Assembly (NCBI RefSeq): GCF_024813435.1
Contig: NZ_JANAEZ010000005.1
Span: forward strand, 344,632 to 408,631
From: Cognataquiflexum gelatinilyticum
GTDB taxonomy: Bacteria; Bacteroidota; Bacteroidia; Cytophagales; Cyclobacteriaceae
Length of the DNA stretch: 64,000 nt
Reading direction: 5' to 3'
A program made the position numbers and the translations under genes. The notes under the pieces were generated by a model. It was given only the letters and a program-made list of their open reading frames with translations. It had not been told where the DNA came from and did not search any database. Position 1 is the stretch's first letter. Each line of letters opens with the position of its first letter. This document shows positions 38,870 through 46,062 of this stretch, piece by piece.

Positions 38870-38976
38870 ACATTTCCTATTTCGGATAAATATAGTGACA
38901 AGAAACAAAAATATGGCTCGAACATTTCTTTGGAAATCGATTGAATTTTAAATTAATGTTACTAAAAGGCTGATTA

Positions 38977-39009
38977 TTTTGCATTTACAGAAAATTATGT
39001 ATTGTTTTG
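38977..39009 (+). promoter_or_regulatory. Candidate Bacteroidetes-type promoter
   Basis: TTTTG at 38977-38981 and TTGTTTTG at 39002-39009 (7 of 8 to TAnnTTTG), 20 nt apart, lie 52 nt before the ATG at 39061. Spacing fits the primary-sigma promoter of this phylum. Confidence 0.4.
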
Positions 39010-39060
39010 CAGCGAAATTTGAAAAAAGCATTTACATTATTTAACAAAACAATTATAATC

Positions 39061-39309
39061 ATGTCAGTAAAAATCTCTGAAAAAACCATTGTTTCAACCT
39101 TGGAAAAACTAGAAAAATTAAACTTGGATGAGAAGCTTCATGCTGAGTTATCTTGGTGTTGGAACAGTTTCCAATATGACAACAATCCAGTTGGTGTAAT
39201 TGAAAAAAGCAAGAAAGCTTTGGAGTTGCTAAAAGCCAAAAGAGAGGAAAACAGTAAAGCAGTTGCCAAAAAGCTGGTAGAAGATCTTGAGAAGATTGCA
39301 TTGAACTAA
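39061..39309 (+). CDS. Small conserved hypothetical protein
   Basis: This is an 82-residue helical, charged protein (MSVKISEKTIVSTLEKLEKL ... LVEDLEKIALN) with a central LSWCWNSFQYDNNPVGVIEKSKKALELL. No family is recognised. The ATG at 39061 is favoured over an in-frame TTG at 39007, which falls inside the candidate promoter. A strong bidirectional terminator follows. Expression as a single-gene unit looks likely. Confidence 0.75.
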   Translation: MSVKISEKTIVSTLEKLEKLNLDEKLHAELSWCWNSFQYDNNPVGVIEKSKKALELLKAKREENSKAVAKKLVEDLEKIALN

Positions 39310-39321
39310 TCAAAACCAAAC

Positions 39322-39351
39322 AAAAAAGGCTTTCAAATGAAAGCCTTTTTT
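39322..39351. terminator. Bidirectional terminator between the small protein gene and rplI
   Basis: A perfect 12-bp stem (AAAAAAGGCTTT with its complement, 6-nt loop) has A-runs and T-runs on both sides, so it can act on both strands for the convergent genes. Confidence 0.9.
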
Positions 39352-39375
39352 GTTTTGGTATTTTGAAGGTAATGC

Positions 39376-39819
39376 TTACTCAGCTACTACCACAAATTTT
39401 ACTGAACTTTTAACTTCTCTGTGAAGGTCAACTTCAGCCTCAAATTCTCCGGCACCCTGAACCGGTACGTTGATAGAGATTTTCTTTCTGTCTATATCCA
39501 CTCCTTTGGTAGCCAAAGCATCAGAAATCTGTAAGGTTGTTACTTTTCCGAATATTTTACCTGATTCACCGATTTTTGCTTTGATTTCCAAAGTCATTTC
39601 AGCAAGTTTTGAAGCCAATTCCTCGGCAGCAGTTTTGATTTTTTCAGCTTTGTGGGCTGCTTGCTTTACGTTTTCGGCAAGGATTTTTTTGTTGGAACCT
39701 GTAGCCAATACCGCAAATCCCTGAGGGATGAGGTAGTTTCTACCATAACCTGGTTTTACTTCAACCATGTCATTCTTGTATCCAAGTCCTTTTATGTCTG
39801 TTTTTAGAATAACTTCCAT
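39376..39819 (-). CDS. rplI: 50S ribosomal protein L9
   Basis: This 147-residue bL9 protein starts MEVILKTDIKGLGYKNDMVEVKPGYGRNYLIPQGFA, the classical N-domain. A long central helix and the C-terminal domain follow. It is the last gene of rpsF-rpsR-rplI, 36 nt after rpsR, and ends at the bidirectional terminator. Confidence 0.97.
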   Translation of the reverse strand: MEVILKTDIKGLGYKNDMVEVKPGYGRNYLIPQGFAVLATGSNKKILAENVKQAAHKAEKIKTAAEELASKLAEMTLEIKAKIGESGKIFGKVTTLQISDALATKGVDIDRKKISINVPVQGAGEFEAEVDLHREVKSSVKFVVVAE

Positions 39820-39855
39820 TGTAATACTATTTAAAGATAAATGAACAAAGATGTA

Positions 39856-40107
39856 CTATTTCAAACCGTCAGTTACAAATGGCATCAATGCCAAGTGTCT
39901 TGCCTTTTTGATGGCATTAGACACTTTTCTTTGAAACTTAGCTGAATTTCCTGTCAATCTTCTTGGAAGGATTTTTCCCTGCTCATTGACAAACTTCAAA
40001 AGGAAGTTAGGGTCTTTGTAATCGATATATTTGATACCGCTTTTTTTGAATCTGCAGTATTTTTTTCTGTTATCGTTTCTGTTGATTGGTTCGTTTTTGA
40101 GTGTCAT
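39856..40107 (-). CDS. rpsR: 30S ribosomal protein S18
   Basis: This 83-residue bS18 protein has KKYCRFKKSGIKYIDYKD and the signature FVNEQGKILPRRLTGNSAKFQRKVSNAIKKARHLALMPF. It overlaps rpsF by 4 nt (ATGA). Unlike almost every other gene in the window it has a full AAGGAGG Shine-Dalgarno sequence 10 nt before its ATG, inside the end of rpsF. Confidence 0.97.
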   Translation of the reverse strand: MTLKNEPINRNDNRKKYCRFKKSGIKYIDYKDPNFLLKFVNEQGKILPRRLTGNSAKFQRKVSNAIKKARHLALMPFVTDGLK

Positions 40108-40475
40108 GCTACAGGCTCCTCCTTCGCTTCAGTTTTTTTGTTAAATTCCCCTTTTCTTCTTTTGTCTCCATAAGCAATTCCATGCTTGTCAAGAACAGTG
40201 GTCAGGAATCGAAGAATTTTCTCGTCTCTTCTGATTTCAATTTCCAATTTCTTGATTACACTAGGATCTGCTTTGTACTCGATCAATACGTAGAAACCGG
40301 TGCTTTTTTTCTGAATAGGGTAAGCCAATTTTTTTAGACCCCAATTCTCAACATTAATGATTTCTGCTCCCTCAGTTTTTAACAAGTTTACAAACTTGTC
40401 TACGGTATCCTTCATCTGAACTTCAGACAAAACGGGAGTAAGTATGAATACCGTTTCATAATTTTTTTGGAACAT
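40104..40475 (-). CDS. rpsF: 30S ribosomal protein S6
   Basis: This 123-residue bS6 protein has YETVFILTPVLSEVQMKDTV at the start, WGLKKLAYPIQKKSTGFYVLIEY in the middle and a Lys/Glu-rich tail. S6 pairs with S18 on the platform. It heads the ribosomal operon behind a consensus promoter at 40514-40545. No ssb gene lies between rpsF and rpsR, in contrast with many other phyla. Confidence 0.97.
   Translation of the reverse strand: MFQKNYETVFILTPVLSEVQMKDTVDKFVNLLKTEGAEIINVENWGLKKLAYPIQKKSTGFYVLIEYKADPSVIKKLEIEIRRDEKILRFLTTVLDKHGIAYGDKRRKGEFNKKTEAKEEPVA
40118..40124 (-). promoter_or_regulatory. Strong Shine-Dalgarno sequence before rpsR
   Basis: AAGGAGG on the minus strand, fully complementary to the anti-Shine-Dalgarno core, ends 10 nt before the rpsR ATG and continues GGAGGAGCC. 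Bacteroidetes genes normally lack this motif. Published work on Flavobacterium ribosomes reported that bS21/bS18/bS6 hide the anti-SD, and that genes for bS21 and/or bS18 often keep strong SDs, proposed as autoregulatory. Confidence 0.85.
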
Positions 40476-40513
40476 GATTTTTTTATTTAAGCTTATTTTT
40501 GATAAACAGACCG

Positions 40514-40545
40514 CAAAAGTAGTTGTTTGTCCTGTTTATTCCAAA
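40514..40545 (-). promoter_or_regulatory. Consensus promoter of rpsF-rpsR-rplI
   Basis: On the minus strand TTTG (40545-40542) and TACTTTTG (40521-40514), an exact TAnnTTTG, are 20 nt apart. The predicted transcript starts near 40507, about 30 nt before the rpsF ATG. This is the primary-sigma promoter form of Bacteroidetes. Confidence 0.75.
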
Positions 40546-40566
40546 TATAAGAGAGAAAATACCGGA

Positions 40567-41481
40567 TTATTTCACCTCAAATGTCTTTGTTCCAATCTGA
40601 TATCCATCAGAATAAATTCTCACTTCATATACACCGGGATTGTATTTGGTACCTTTTTCATAGAAGTAAGTCAAAGTCTGCTTGGAATTATCAAAGATGA
40701 TATCTTGGTGAACGGTATAGAATTCTTCTCTGCCATCGATAGAGAATGTACCCGATCCTTTAGCCACATCGAAAATAGGCTGGTTATTTGGCGCCATGAT
40801 CTGTACATAAATATCTCTGGGACCCTTTTCCGCCACTTTATTGTCCGCGAGGTTGAAAGTCACACGAAGTTTTTCCAATTGTCTGTTTTTGAAACCGTCT
40901 TCCCTTTCCTTTCCTCTGGAGTTCACCGCTGCAATGCTGATATTTTCCGCTCTTAACCTTGCTGCAATATCAACTTTCTCCTGAAGTTCTTTTTGCTTCA
41001 CATTTAATTGGGCGACTTCTTCCTGAATTTGAGCTTGGGTGGTCTTCAAATCGGTATTTTCTGAGAAAAGCTGCTCATTGGCTTCTCTGAGCCTGATGAT
41101 TTCCTGGTCTTTTTCTTCTATGGTTTTGGAAAATGCCGCTATTCTTTTATTCAATGAAGCTATTTCATCAGAGGAACGCTTTCTGTCCAAGTTCCTTTCA
41201 CGGGTAAGCTGTTCTTTAATTTCCTCTAGGGCAGCGATGTCTCCACCTAATTTGCTGATCTCTTGGATTCTGAGATCAAGCTGATAAGTCATCGAATCAA
41301 TCCTTCTGTTCAGTTCATTGTTTTCTTCTGAGAGCATTAAGATTTCTTCTGATTTTCTTGTTTTATCAAGGTGGTCAGTATAAAGCTTGATGCCACTGGC
41401 AACAATTAAAATTAACAAGACAATGATCAGGATGTTTTTGCCATTGTCACTTTTAGCGTTCTTTTGCGGAGTAGTTTCCAT
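40567..41481 (-). CDS. Membrane-anchored coiled-coil protein of unknown function
   Basis: This 304-residue protein has a short cytoplasmic lead, one membrane helix (about 16-35, ILIIVLLILIVASGIKLY), a coiled coil (about 45-185, rich in Glu, Lys, Leu) and a C-terminal beta domain (about 200-304, RVTFNLADNKVAEKGPRDIYVQIMAPNNQP ... YEVRIYSDGYQIGTKTFEVK) that looks Ig-like. It is probably a periplasmic coiled-coil scaffold. It lies between rpsF (same strand, downstream) and a divergent methyltransferase only 30 nt away, so the two promoters share very little space. Confidence 0.8.
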   Translation of the reverse strand: METTPQKNAKSDNGKNILIIVLLILIVASGIKLYTDHLDKTRKSEEILMLSEENNELNRRIDSMTYQLDLRIQEISKLGGDIAALEEIKEQLTRERNLDRKRSSDEIASLNKRIAAFSKTIEEKDQEIIRLREANEQLFSENTDLKTTQAQIQEEVAQLNVKQKELQEKVDIAARLRAENISIAAVNSRGKEREDGFKNRQLEKLRVTFNLADNKVAEKGPRDIYVQIMAPNNQPIFDVAKGSGTFSIDGREEFYTVHQDIIFDNSKQTLTYFYEKGTKYNPGVYEVRIYSDGYQIGTKTFEVK

Positions 41482-41511
41482 AGATGAATAAATGTAGAAA
41501 TTATTAAATTA

Positions 41512-42111
41512 ATGAATTATATGTCAAATATCCTTGGTGAAGATTACTGGACTTTAAGATATCAACAAAATTCCATTGGTTGGGATGTAGGCGAAGTTAC
41601 AAAACCAATAAAGCAATATTTAGACCAAATTGATAATTATTGGTTAAAAATACTTATTCCTGGTTCAGGAAATGCATATGAAGCCCAATATGCATTAAAT
41701 AGGGGGTTTTTGAACACTAATATATTAGATATTTCTTCTTTACCTTTGAATAAATTTCAACTAATCAACCCTGATTTTCCTGAAAGCCAAATCCATCATG
41801 GTGATTTTTTTGACCATGAGGATCAGTACGACCTGATCATTGAACAAACTTTTTTTTGCGCACTGCTACCCCATAGAAGGTCTGATTATGTAAAAAAAAT
41901 GAATAACCTTCTCAAACCGGGTGGGAAATTGGTGGGATTGTTGTTCAACAGGCATTTTGAAAAGTCAGGCCCTCCCTTTGGTGGAAGTGAGGAGGAATAT
42001 AAGGAGTTGTTTGAAAAGGAATTAAAGATTCTTAAAATGGAAACTTGCTACAATTCAATTTCTCCAAGACAGGGACAGGAGTTGTTTTTTATCTTACAAA
42101 AAAATCAATAA
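41512..42111 (+). CDS. TPMT-family SAM-dependent methyltransferase
   Basis: This 199-residue enzyme resembles thiopurine/thiol S-methyltransferases: YWTLRYQQNSIGWDVGEVTKPIKQYLDQ, the SAM motif ILIPGSGNAYEAQYALNRGF, DFFDHEDQYDLIIEQTFFCALLP and LKPGGKLVGLLFNRHFEKSGPPFGGSEEEY. The family detoxifies thiols, halides or metalloids. ATG 41521 is an alternative start. Its 3' end overlaps the convergent methyltransferase gene by 7 nt. Confidence 0.88.
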   Translation: MNYMSNILGEDYWTLRYQQNSIGWDVGEVTKPIKQYLDQIDNYWLKILIPGSGNAYEAQYALNRGFLNTNILDISSLPLNKFQLINPDFPESQIHHGDFFDHEDQYDLIIEQTFFCALLPHRRSDYVKKMNNLLKPGGKLVGLLFNRHFEKSGPPFGGSEEEYKELFEKELKILKMETCYNSISPRQGQELFFILQKNQ

Positions 42112-42884
42112 TGTAGGATGTAATGGGATTTGGTAAGGGTTTTATCAAAAAACAAGATGCCACATTCATAAAAATCCAAGCTGATGACTACTTCAGGGTG
42201 TGCTTTGATCTTTTCCCAAGCCCTGTTCATCTCTTTTGACCAATGAATGTCGGCAATTGCGATGATACTTGTTTCCCGGATTTTTGGAAGCAATAATTCA
42301 AAATAATCAAAAGTGGCCTGATAAGTATGATTGGCATCCAAAAGCGCAAAATCAACTGTTTGATTTTTCTCCAATAGGTAAGGAAGAGAGTTTTTTAAAT
42401 CACCCAAAACAAAATGAGTATTTTCTGGCTTGGGGTTTTCTTGGGATTTTTGCCAAAGGGCTTGAGAACCTTCAAAAGTATATAAATTGCCTTTGGTAGA
42501 TTTGGATAAATATCGCGTATTGACTCCAACGCATGTTCCCAACTCAAAAACAACATTTGCCGGTGTTTTTAAACAGAAAAACTGATACAGTTGGGAGAAT
42601 TTCCTTGGACTTGTACTGTATTTAGTGACTGAGGAAATCTTTCGTTTTGATTTTCTTAATTTAATTGAGCCTGCCCCAAAATCCTCTATTTCGCAGATTT
42701 CATCGCATAAGAGTAATTTTTTCCTAAATTCCTCTATGTCTAAGTCTTTTTCTTTGGACTGCTGTATATGTCCAAGAAGTCCATTGTAAACGTCAAAAAC
42801 AAAAGGAGATTGGATGGCATATTGGTCTTCTTTGACAAGCCAATAGCGTAAATAGGATAGAAGTGGAAAAAAGTGTCGCTTCAA
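42105..42884 (-). CDS. Class I SAM-dependent methyltransferase (O-methyltransferase-like)
   Basis: This is a 259-residue protein with the SAM-binding segment VVFELGTCVGVNTRYLSKS (about 110-128), LYTFEGSQALWQ and VDFALLDANHTYQATFDYFELLLPKI, a pattern of methyltransferase family 24-type enzymes. The N-terminus (FPLLSYLRYWLVKEDQYAIQSPFVFDVYNGLL) is typical of a Bacteroidetes-specific group. The target is not known. It follows apaG by 2 nt. Confidence 0.83.
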   Translation of the reverse strand: MKRHFFPLLSYLRYWLVKEDQYAIQSPFVFDVYNGLLGHIQQSKEKDLDIEEFRKKLLLCDEICEIEDFGAGSIKLRKSKRKISSVTKYSTSPRKFSQLYQFFCLKTPANVVFELGTCVGVNTRYLSKSTKGNLYTFEGSQALWQKSQENPKPENTHFVLGDLKNSLPYLLEKNQTVDFALLDANHTYQATFDYFELLLPKIRETSIIAIADIHWSKEMNRAWEKIKAHPEVVISLDFYECGILFFDKTLTKSHYILHY

Positions 42885-42886
42885 GT

Positions 42887-43273
42887 TTAATTGTCGAAGA
42901 TATCAGCAATCAACTGAAATTCAGGGATTTTAACCTCCAAAACTTTTCCGTCGAATAATTTCTCCATAAAAAATGAACCCCTCATTTTACCCAAACCTGA
43001 CTTCAGGTTGCATCCTGATACATATTCATGCAGATATCCAGGTTCAAGAACCGGCTGCTGCCCCACCACACCATCACCTTCAACAGTCTTGGTAGCATCT
43101 CCTGCATCAAAAATTTCCCATTTCCTTCTCAGAAGTTGGATAGTATTGGGGCTGTTGTTTTCTATATTTACTTTATAGGTAAATACATAATGATGCTGAT
43201 GTGGACTTGAAAATTCTGCTTGGTAGGTGACTTGAACAGTGACTTTAATTCCTTGTGTAACAGCTGTAACCAT
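42887..43273 (-). CDS. apaG: ApaG-domain protein
   Basis: This 128-residue DUF525 protein has VTYQAEFSSPHQHHYVFTYKVNIENNSPNTIQLLRRKWEIFDA, then GVVGQQPVLEPGYLHEYVSGCNLKSGLGKMRGSF, which is the full ApaG fold. ApaG was linked to Co2+/Mg2+ phenotypes; the biochemical role is unsettled. It is divergent from ung (77-nt gap) and leads an operon with the methyltransferase. Confidence 0.93.
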   Translation of the reverse strand: MVTAVTQGIKVTVQVTYQAEFSSPHQHHYVFTYKVNIENNSPNTIQLLRRKWEIFDAGDATKTVEGDGVVGQQPVLEPGYLHEYVSGCNLKSGLGKMRGSFFMEKLFDGKVLEVKIPEFQLIADIFDN

Positions 43274-43350
43274 TTCTTTTTTACAATTGGGATTTAAAAA
43301 TTCGAAAACTTTGTCTTATTTCCAAATTATCTACGAAATACAATACAAAA

Positions 43351-44013
43351 ATGGATGTTAAAATCGAATCAGGGTGGAAAAATCTCCTGGAAGAGGAATT
43401 TTCAAAACCATATTTTGGTGATCTGGCAGGATTTATCAAATCAGAATACCAAAATCAGGTAGTATATCCAAAGGGGAAAGAAATATTCAATGCCTTTGCA
43501 CATTGTACGGTGGATAAGCTAAAAGTTGTCATTCTTGGACAAGACCCATATCATGGTCCTGGTCAGGCGCATGGTCTTTCATTTTCGGTAAGGGAAGGGA
43601 TTCCTTTTCCACCGAGTTTGCTCAATATTTTTAAAGAAATTAACAGGGACTTAGGTCATTCCATGCCCCCGAATGGAGATTTGACCAAATGGGCAGATCA
43701 AGGAGTTTTACTTTTAAATGCTACCCTGACGGTCCGTGCGCATCAGGCAGGGTCACACCAAAACAAAGGATGGGAAATTTTTACAGATGCAGTAATCCAT
43801 AAAATCGCAACAACGAAGGAAAATGTTGTCTTTATGCTTTGGGGTGCCTATGCCCAGAAAAAAGCATCATTTATTGACGAGGGACGACACCTGAAATTAC
43901 ATGCCCCACATCCTAGCCCTCTCTCGGCGCATAGGGGATTTTTGGGATGCGGACATTTTTCCAAAGCCAATGCTTATTTAAAGGAAAAGGATAAAGGGGA
44001 GATTAGGTGGTAG
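43351..44013 (+). CDS. ung: Uracil-DNA glycosylase
   Basis: This 220-residue family-1 UDG has the water-activating motif GQDPYHGPGQAHGLSFSV (Asp65), PPSLLNIFKEI, LLLNATLTVRAHQAGSH and HPSPLSAHRGFLGCGHF with the catalytic His loop. It removes uracil from DNA. The length is normal. A 30-bp perfect palindrome begins 5 nt after its stop. Confidence 0.97.
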   Translation: MDVKIESGWKNLLEEEFSKPYFGDLAGFIKSEYQNQVVYPKGKEIFNAFAHCTVDKLKVVILGQDPYHGPGQAHGLSFSVREGIPFPPSLLNIFKEINRDLGHSMPPNGDLTKWADQGVLLLNATLTVRAHQAGSHQNKGWEIFTDAVIHKIATTKENVVFMLWGAYAQKKASFIDEGRHLKLHAPHPSPLSAHRGFLGCGHFSKANAYLKEKDKGEIRW

Positions 44014-44017
44014 TAGT

Positions 44018-44047
44018 CCACAGTGGACAGTCGACTGTCCACTGTGG
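44018..44047. repeat. 30-bp perfect palindrome after ung
   Basis: Positions 44018-44032 and 44033-44047 are exact reverse complements with no spacer (half-site CCACAGTGGACAGTC). No T-run follows. One half contains CTGTCCACTGTGG, 12 of 13 identical to CTGTCCGCTGTGG of repeat module C at 48683-48706, so it may derive from that family. It lies between convergent ung and the SMP-30 gene and may act as a terminator hairpin for both. Confidence 0.75.
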
Positions 44048-44098
44048 TCAAATTCAGGGATTATACAATTTTTCAATTTTACAACCTAAAAATCCTTT

Positions 44099-45016
44099 TC
44101 ACCAAACCCCTCTGACTTTCATTTCCAAGGTATAAACTGCGTCCATAGCAGTTATAAATAAAGTTTTACGTTCAGTTCCTCCAAATACCACGTTGGAAGT
44201 CCATCCTTCCTTCATCGGGATATGGGCAATTTGTTCACCTTTTGGATTAAAAACAGTAACTCCCTTGCCTGTAATGTAGACGTTGCCTTTGTTATCAATG
44301 GTCATTCCATCAGAGCCCATTTCACAGAAAACCTTTCTGTTTTTGAGGTAACCGTCCTCCTCGATATCGTAGACGTAGGTTTTTTTATCTCCGATATCTG
44401 CCACATAGAGTTTTTTTCCGTCAGGTGTTCCGACCAAACCATTAGGTTTTACAAGTTTTTCGTCAACCCTGAAAAATTGGATCTTATCCGGGGCTAAATA
44501 ATAAAGGTGTTCACCATCTTGTTCCATTTCTTGGCTTCTTCCCGTCCACCAAGGCCTTTTGTACAATGGGTCGGTGAGGTACATCCCGCCGTTTGGTGCT
44601 ATCCACACATCATTTGGCCCATTTAGTTTCTTTCCTTTATAGTTTTCTATCAGGATTTTCATTTCTCCTTTATCATCGATGGCAATCAATTGATTTTCTT
44701 CATCGGCACATGAAATCAGGATGTCTTTTCTGTCAAAATACATTCCATTTGATCGCTTTCCACCTTCTTTGAAAAGAGTCACCTCATCTCTTGTTGCGGA
44801 CCATTTGAAAATTTTGTCATTGGGTTGATCTGTGAAATAAATGTCACCGTTGCGGTGGACAGCCGGGCCTTCAGTAAATGTGTAGCCTTCCCCGACTTTT
44901 TTCAGTTCTGCATTTTTGGCAACGACACTTCCTCTATCCAATTCTTGGGATAGGCCGTTGAATGCGAAAATAACAGCAATTATTGCCGTGAAGCCGTATT
45001 TTTTTAAGGTTATCAT
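44099..45016 (-). CDS. Secreted SMP-30/gluconolactonase-family protein
   Basis: This 305-residue protein has a signal peptide (ending FNGLSQ) and a six-bladed propeller typical of SMP-30/gluconolactonases: VGEGYTFTEGPAVHRNGDIYFTDQPND, KRSNGMYFDRK, LNGPNDVWIAPNGGMYLTDPLY, KPNGLVGTPDGKKLYVAD and GSDGMTIDNKGNVYITG. It may hydrolyse sugar lactones in the periplasm; the substrate is not determined. It starts 8 nt after the EEP-family gene. Confidence 0.92.
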   Translation of the reverse strand: MITLKKYGFTAIIAVIFAFNGLSQELDRGSVVAKNAELKKVGEGYTFTEGPAVHRNGDIYFTDQPNDKIFKWSATRDEVTLFKEGGKRSNGMYFDRKDILISCADEENQLIAIDDKGEMKILIENYKGKKLNGPNDVWIAPNGGMYLTDPLYKRPWWTGRSQEMEQDGEHLYYLAPDKIQFFRVDEKLVKPNGLVGTPDGKKLYVADIGDKKTYVYDIEEDGYLKNRKVFCEMGSDGMTIDNKGNVYITGKGVTVFNPKGEQIAHIPMKEGWTSNVVFGGTERKTLFITAMDAVYTLEMKVRGVW

Positions 45017-45024
45017 AGGTATTT

Positions 45025-45981
45025 TTATTGGGTAATAAATTCAGTCCAAAGTGGAAAATGATCAGAAAGGCGGAAAGATAATTGAGAAATTGTATAGTTC
45101 CTATCCTTGAGTACATGGTCTCGAAAATCCACAATGCCTCCCTGTACATACTTCAGGTTGATGTTGTTTTCAAACCACGCCACTTGGTCGTAGAATGTAT
45201 TGGTTTTTTTGAAAACAGTTCTGTCCTGTTCCTGAAGGTCATTTGGGATAAAAAGTCCGGTAGAAATGAAGGCATCAAAGGTCGGATCTCCCTTTCGCAT
45301 CAGGTTAAAATCTCCCAATGTCAGCAGACTGTGGTTCCAGGAAGCCATCTCCTTTGACCAGTCAAAAATCCAGCCAGCAATAGCTTGGATCTCTCCAACC
45401 CGATCCTGTGATTTTGACCCAAAGAGTACATGCAAGGTCAACAATACAAAAGTACTTTTGCCGGCTTTGAAACTCACCCCATAGGGAGTCCTCGCAAATT
45501 GGCGCTTCAGTGCATCGGTATGGATTTCCTTGTTTTTCTCTAAAACCTCATCGGGAATGACGATCTCGCAGGCGAGTCCGGACAATTTGACTTTCCTGGT
45601 ATCAAAGATAAAGGCCAACCTTTCATTGTTTCCCTTGGATCCTGCGGTGACATCAGTCATCAAAAAACTCCAATCCGAACCCAACAGGTGCATAGTTTCC
45701 CTCAATCCTTTGAAATTGCCCCGCACTTCCTGAACGGCAATGATGTCAAACCTCTTAATAATCTCAACAATACAAAGTAGGGCATGGGCATCTCTTTTTG
45801 GAGAGTCATTTTCTCCTGATTCCCATTTCATGGTGATATCACCAAACATCCGGATATTCCATGTACAGATCAGGACATTTTTATCGAGTTTTTTTGCAGG
45901 AATGGTGGAATCCAAGAAACTTTTGAAAGCTTCAAGTTCGTCCTGAACTTCTTTGGGAGGGGAAAACAGATTGATTGACAT
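45025..45981 (-). CDS. Endonuclease/exonuclease/phosphatase (EEP) family protein
   Basis: This 318-residue protein has the EEP motifs LICTWNIRMFGD, IIAVQEVRG (catalytic Glu), LLTLGDFNLMRKGDP and LSDHFPLW (terminal DH). It could cleave nucleic acids or phosphoesters. With ATG 45981 it has no signal peptide; the frame extends to a TTG at 46044, which would add a hydrophobic lead and looks artificial. It is co-oriented with the SMP-30 gene. Confidence 0.88.
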   Translation of the reverse strand: MSINLFSPPKEVQDELEAFKSFLDSTIPAKKLDKNVLICTWNIRMFGDITMKWESGENDSPKRDAHALLCIVEIIKRFDIIAVQEVRGNFKGLRETMHLLGSDWSFLMTDVTAGSKGNNERLAFIFDTRKVKLSGLACEIVIPDEVLEKNKEIHTDALKRQFARTPYGVSFKAGKSTFVLLTLHVLFGSKSQDRVGEIQAIAGWIFDWSKEMASWNHSLLTLGDFNLMRKGDPTFDAFISTGLFIPNDLQEQDRTVFKKTNTFYDQVAWFENNINLKYVQGGIVDFRDHVLKDRNYTISQLSFRLSDHFPLWTEFITQ

Positions 45982-46062
45982 GGCAATAAGAGAAAGAATG
46001 AAATGAATGATATGAAAATTAGAAAAGCTTGCTATTTTTATCAAAACCCAATTTAATCCTTT

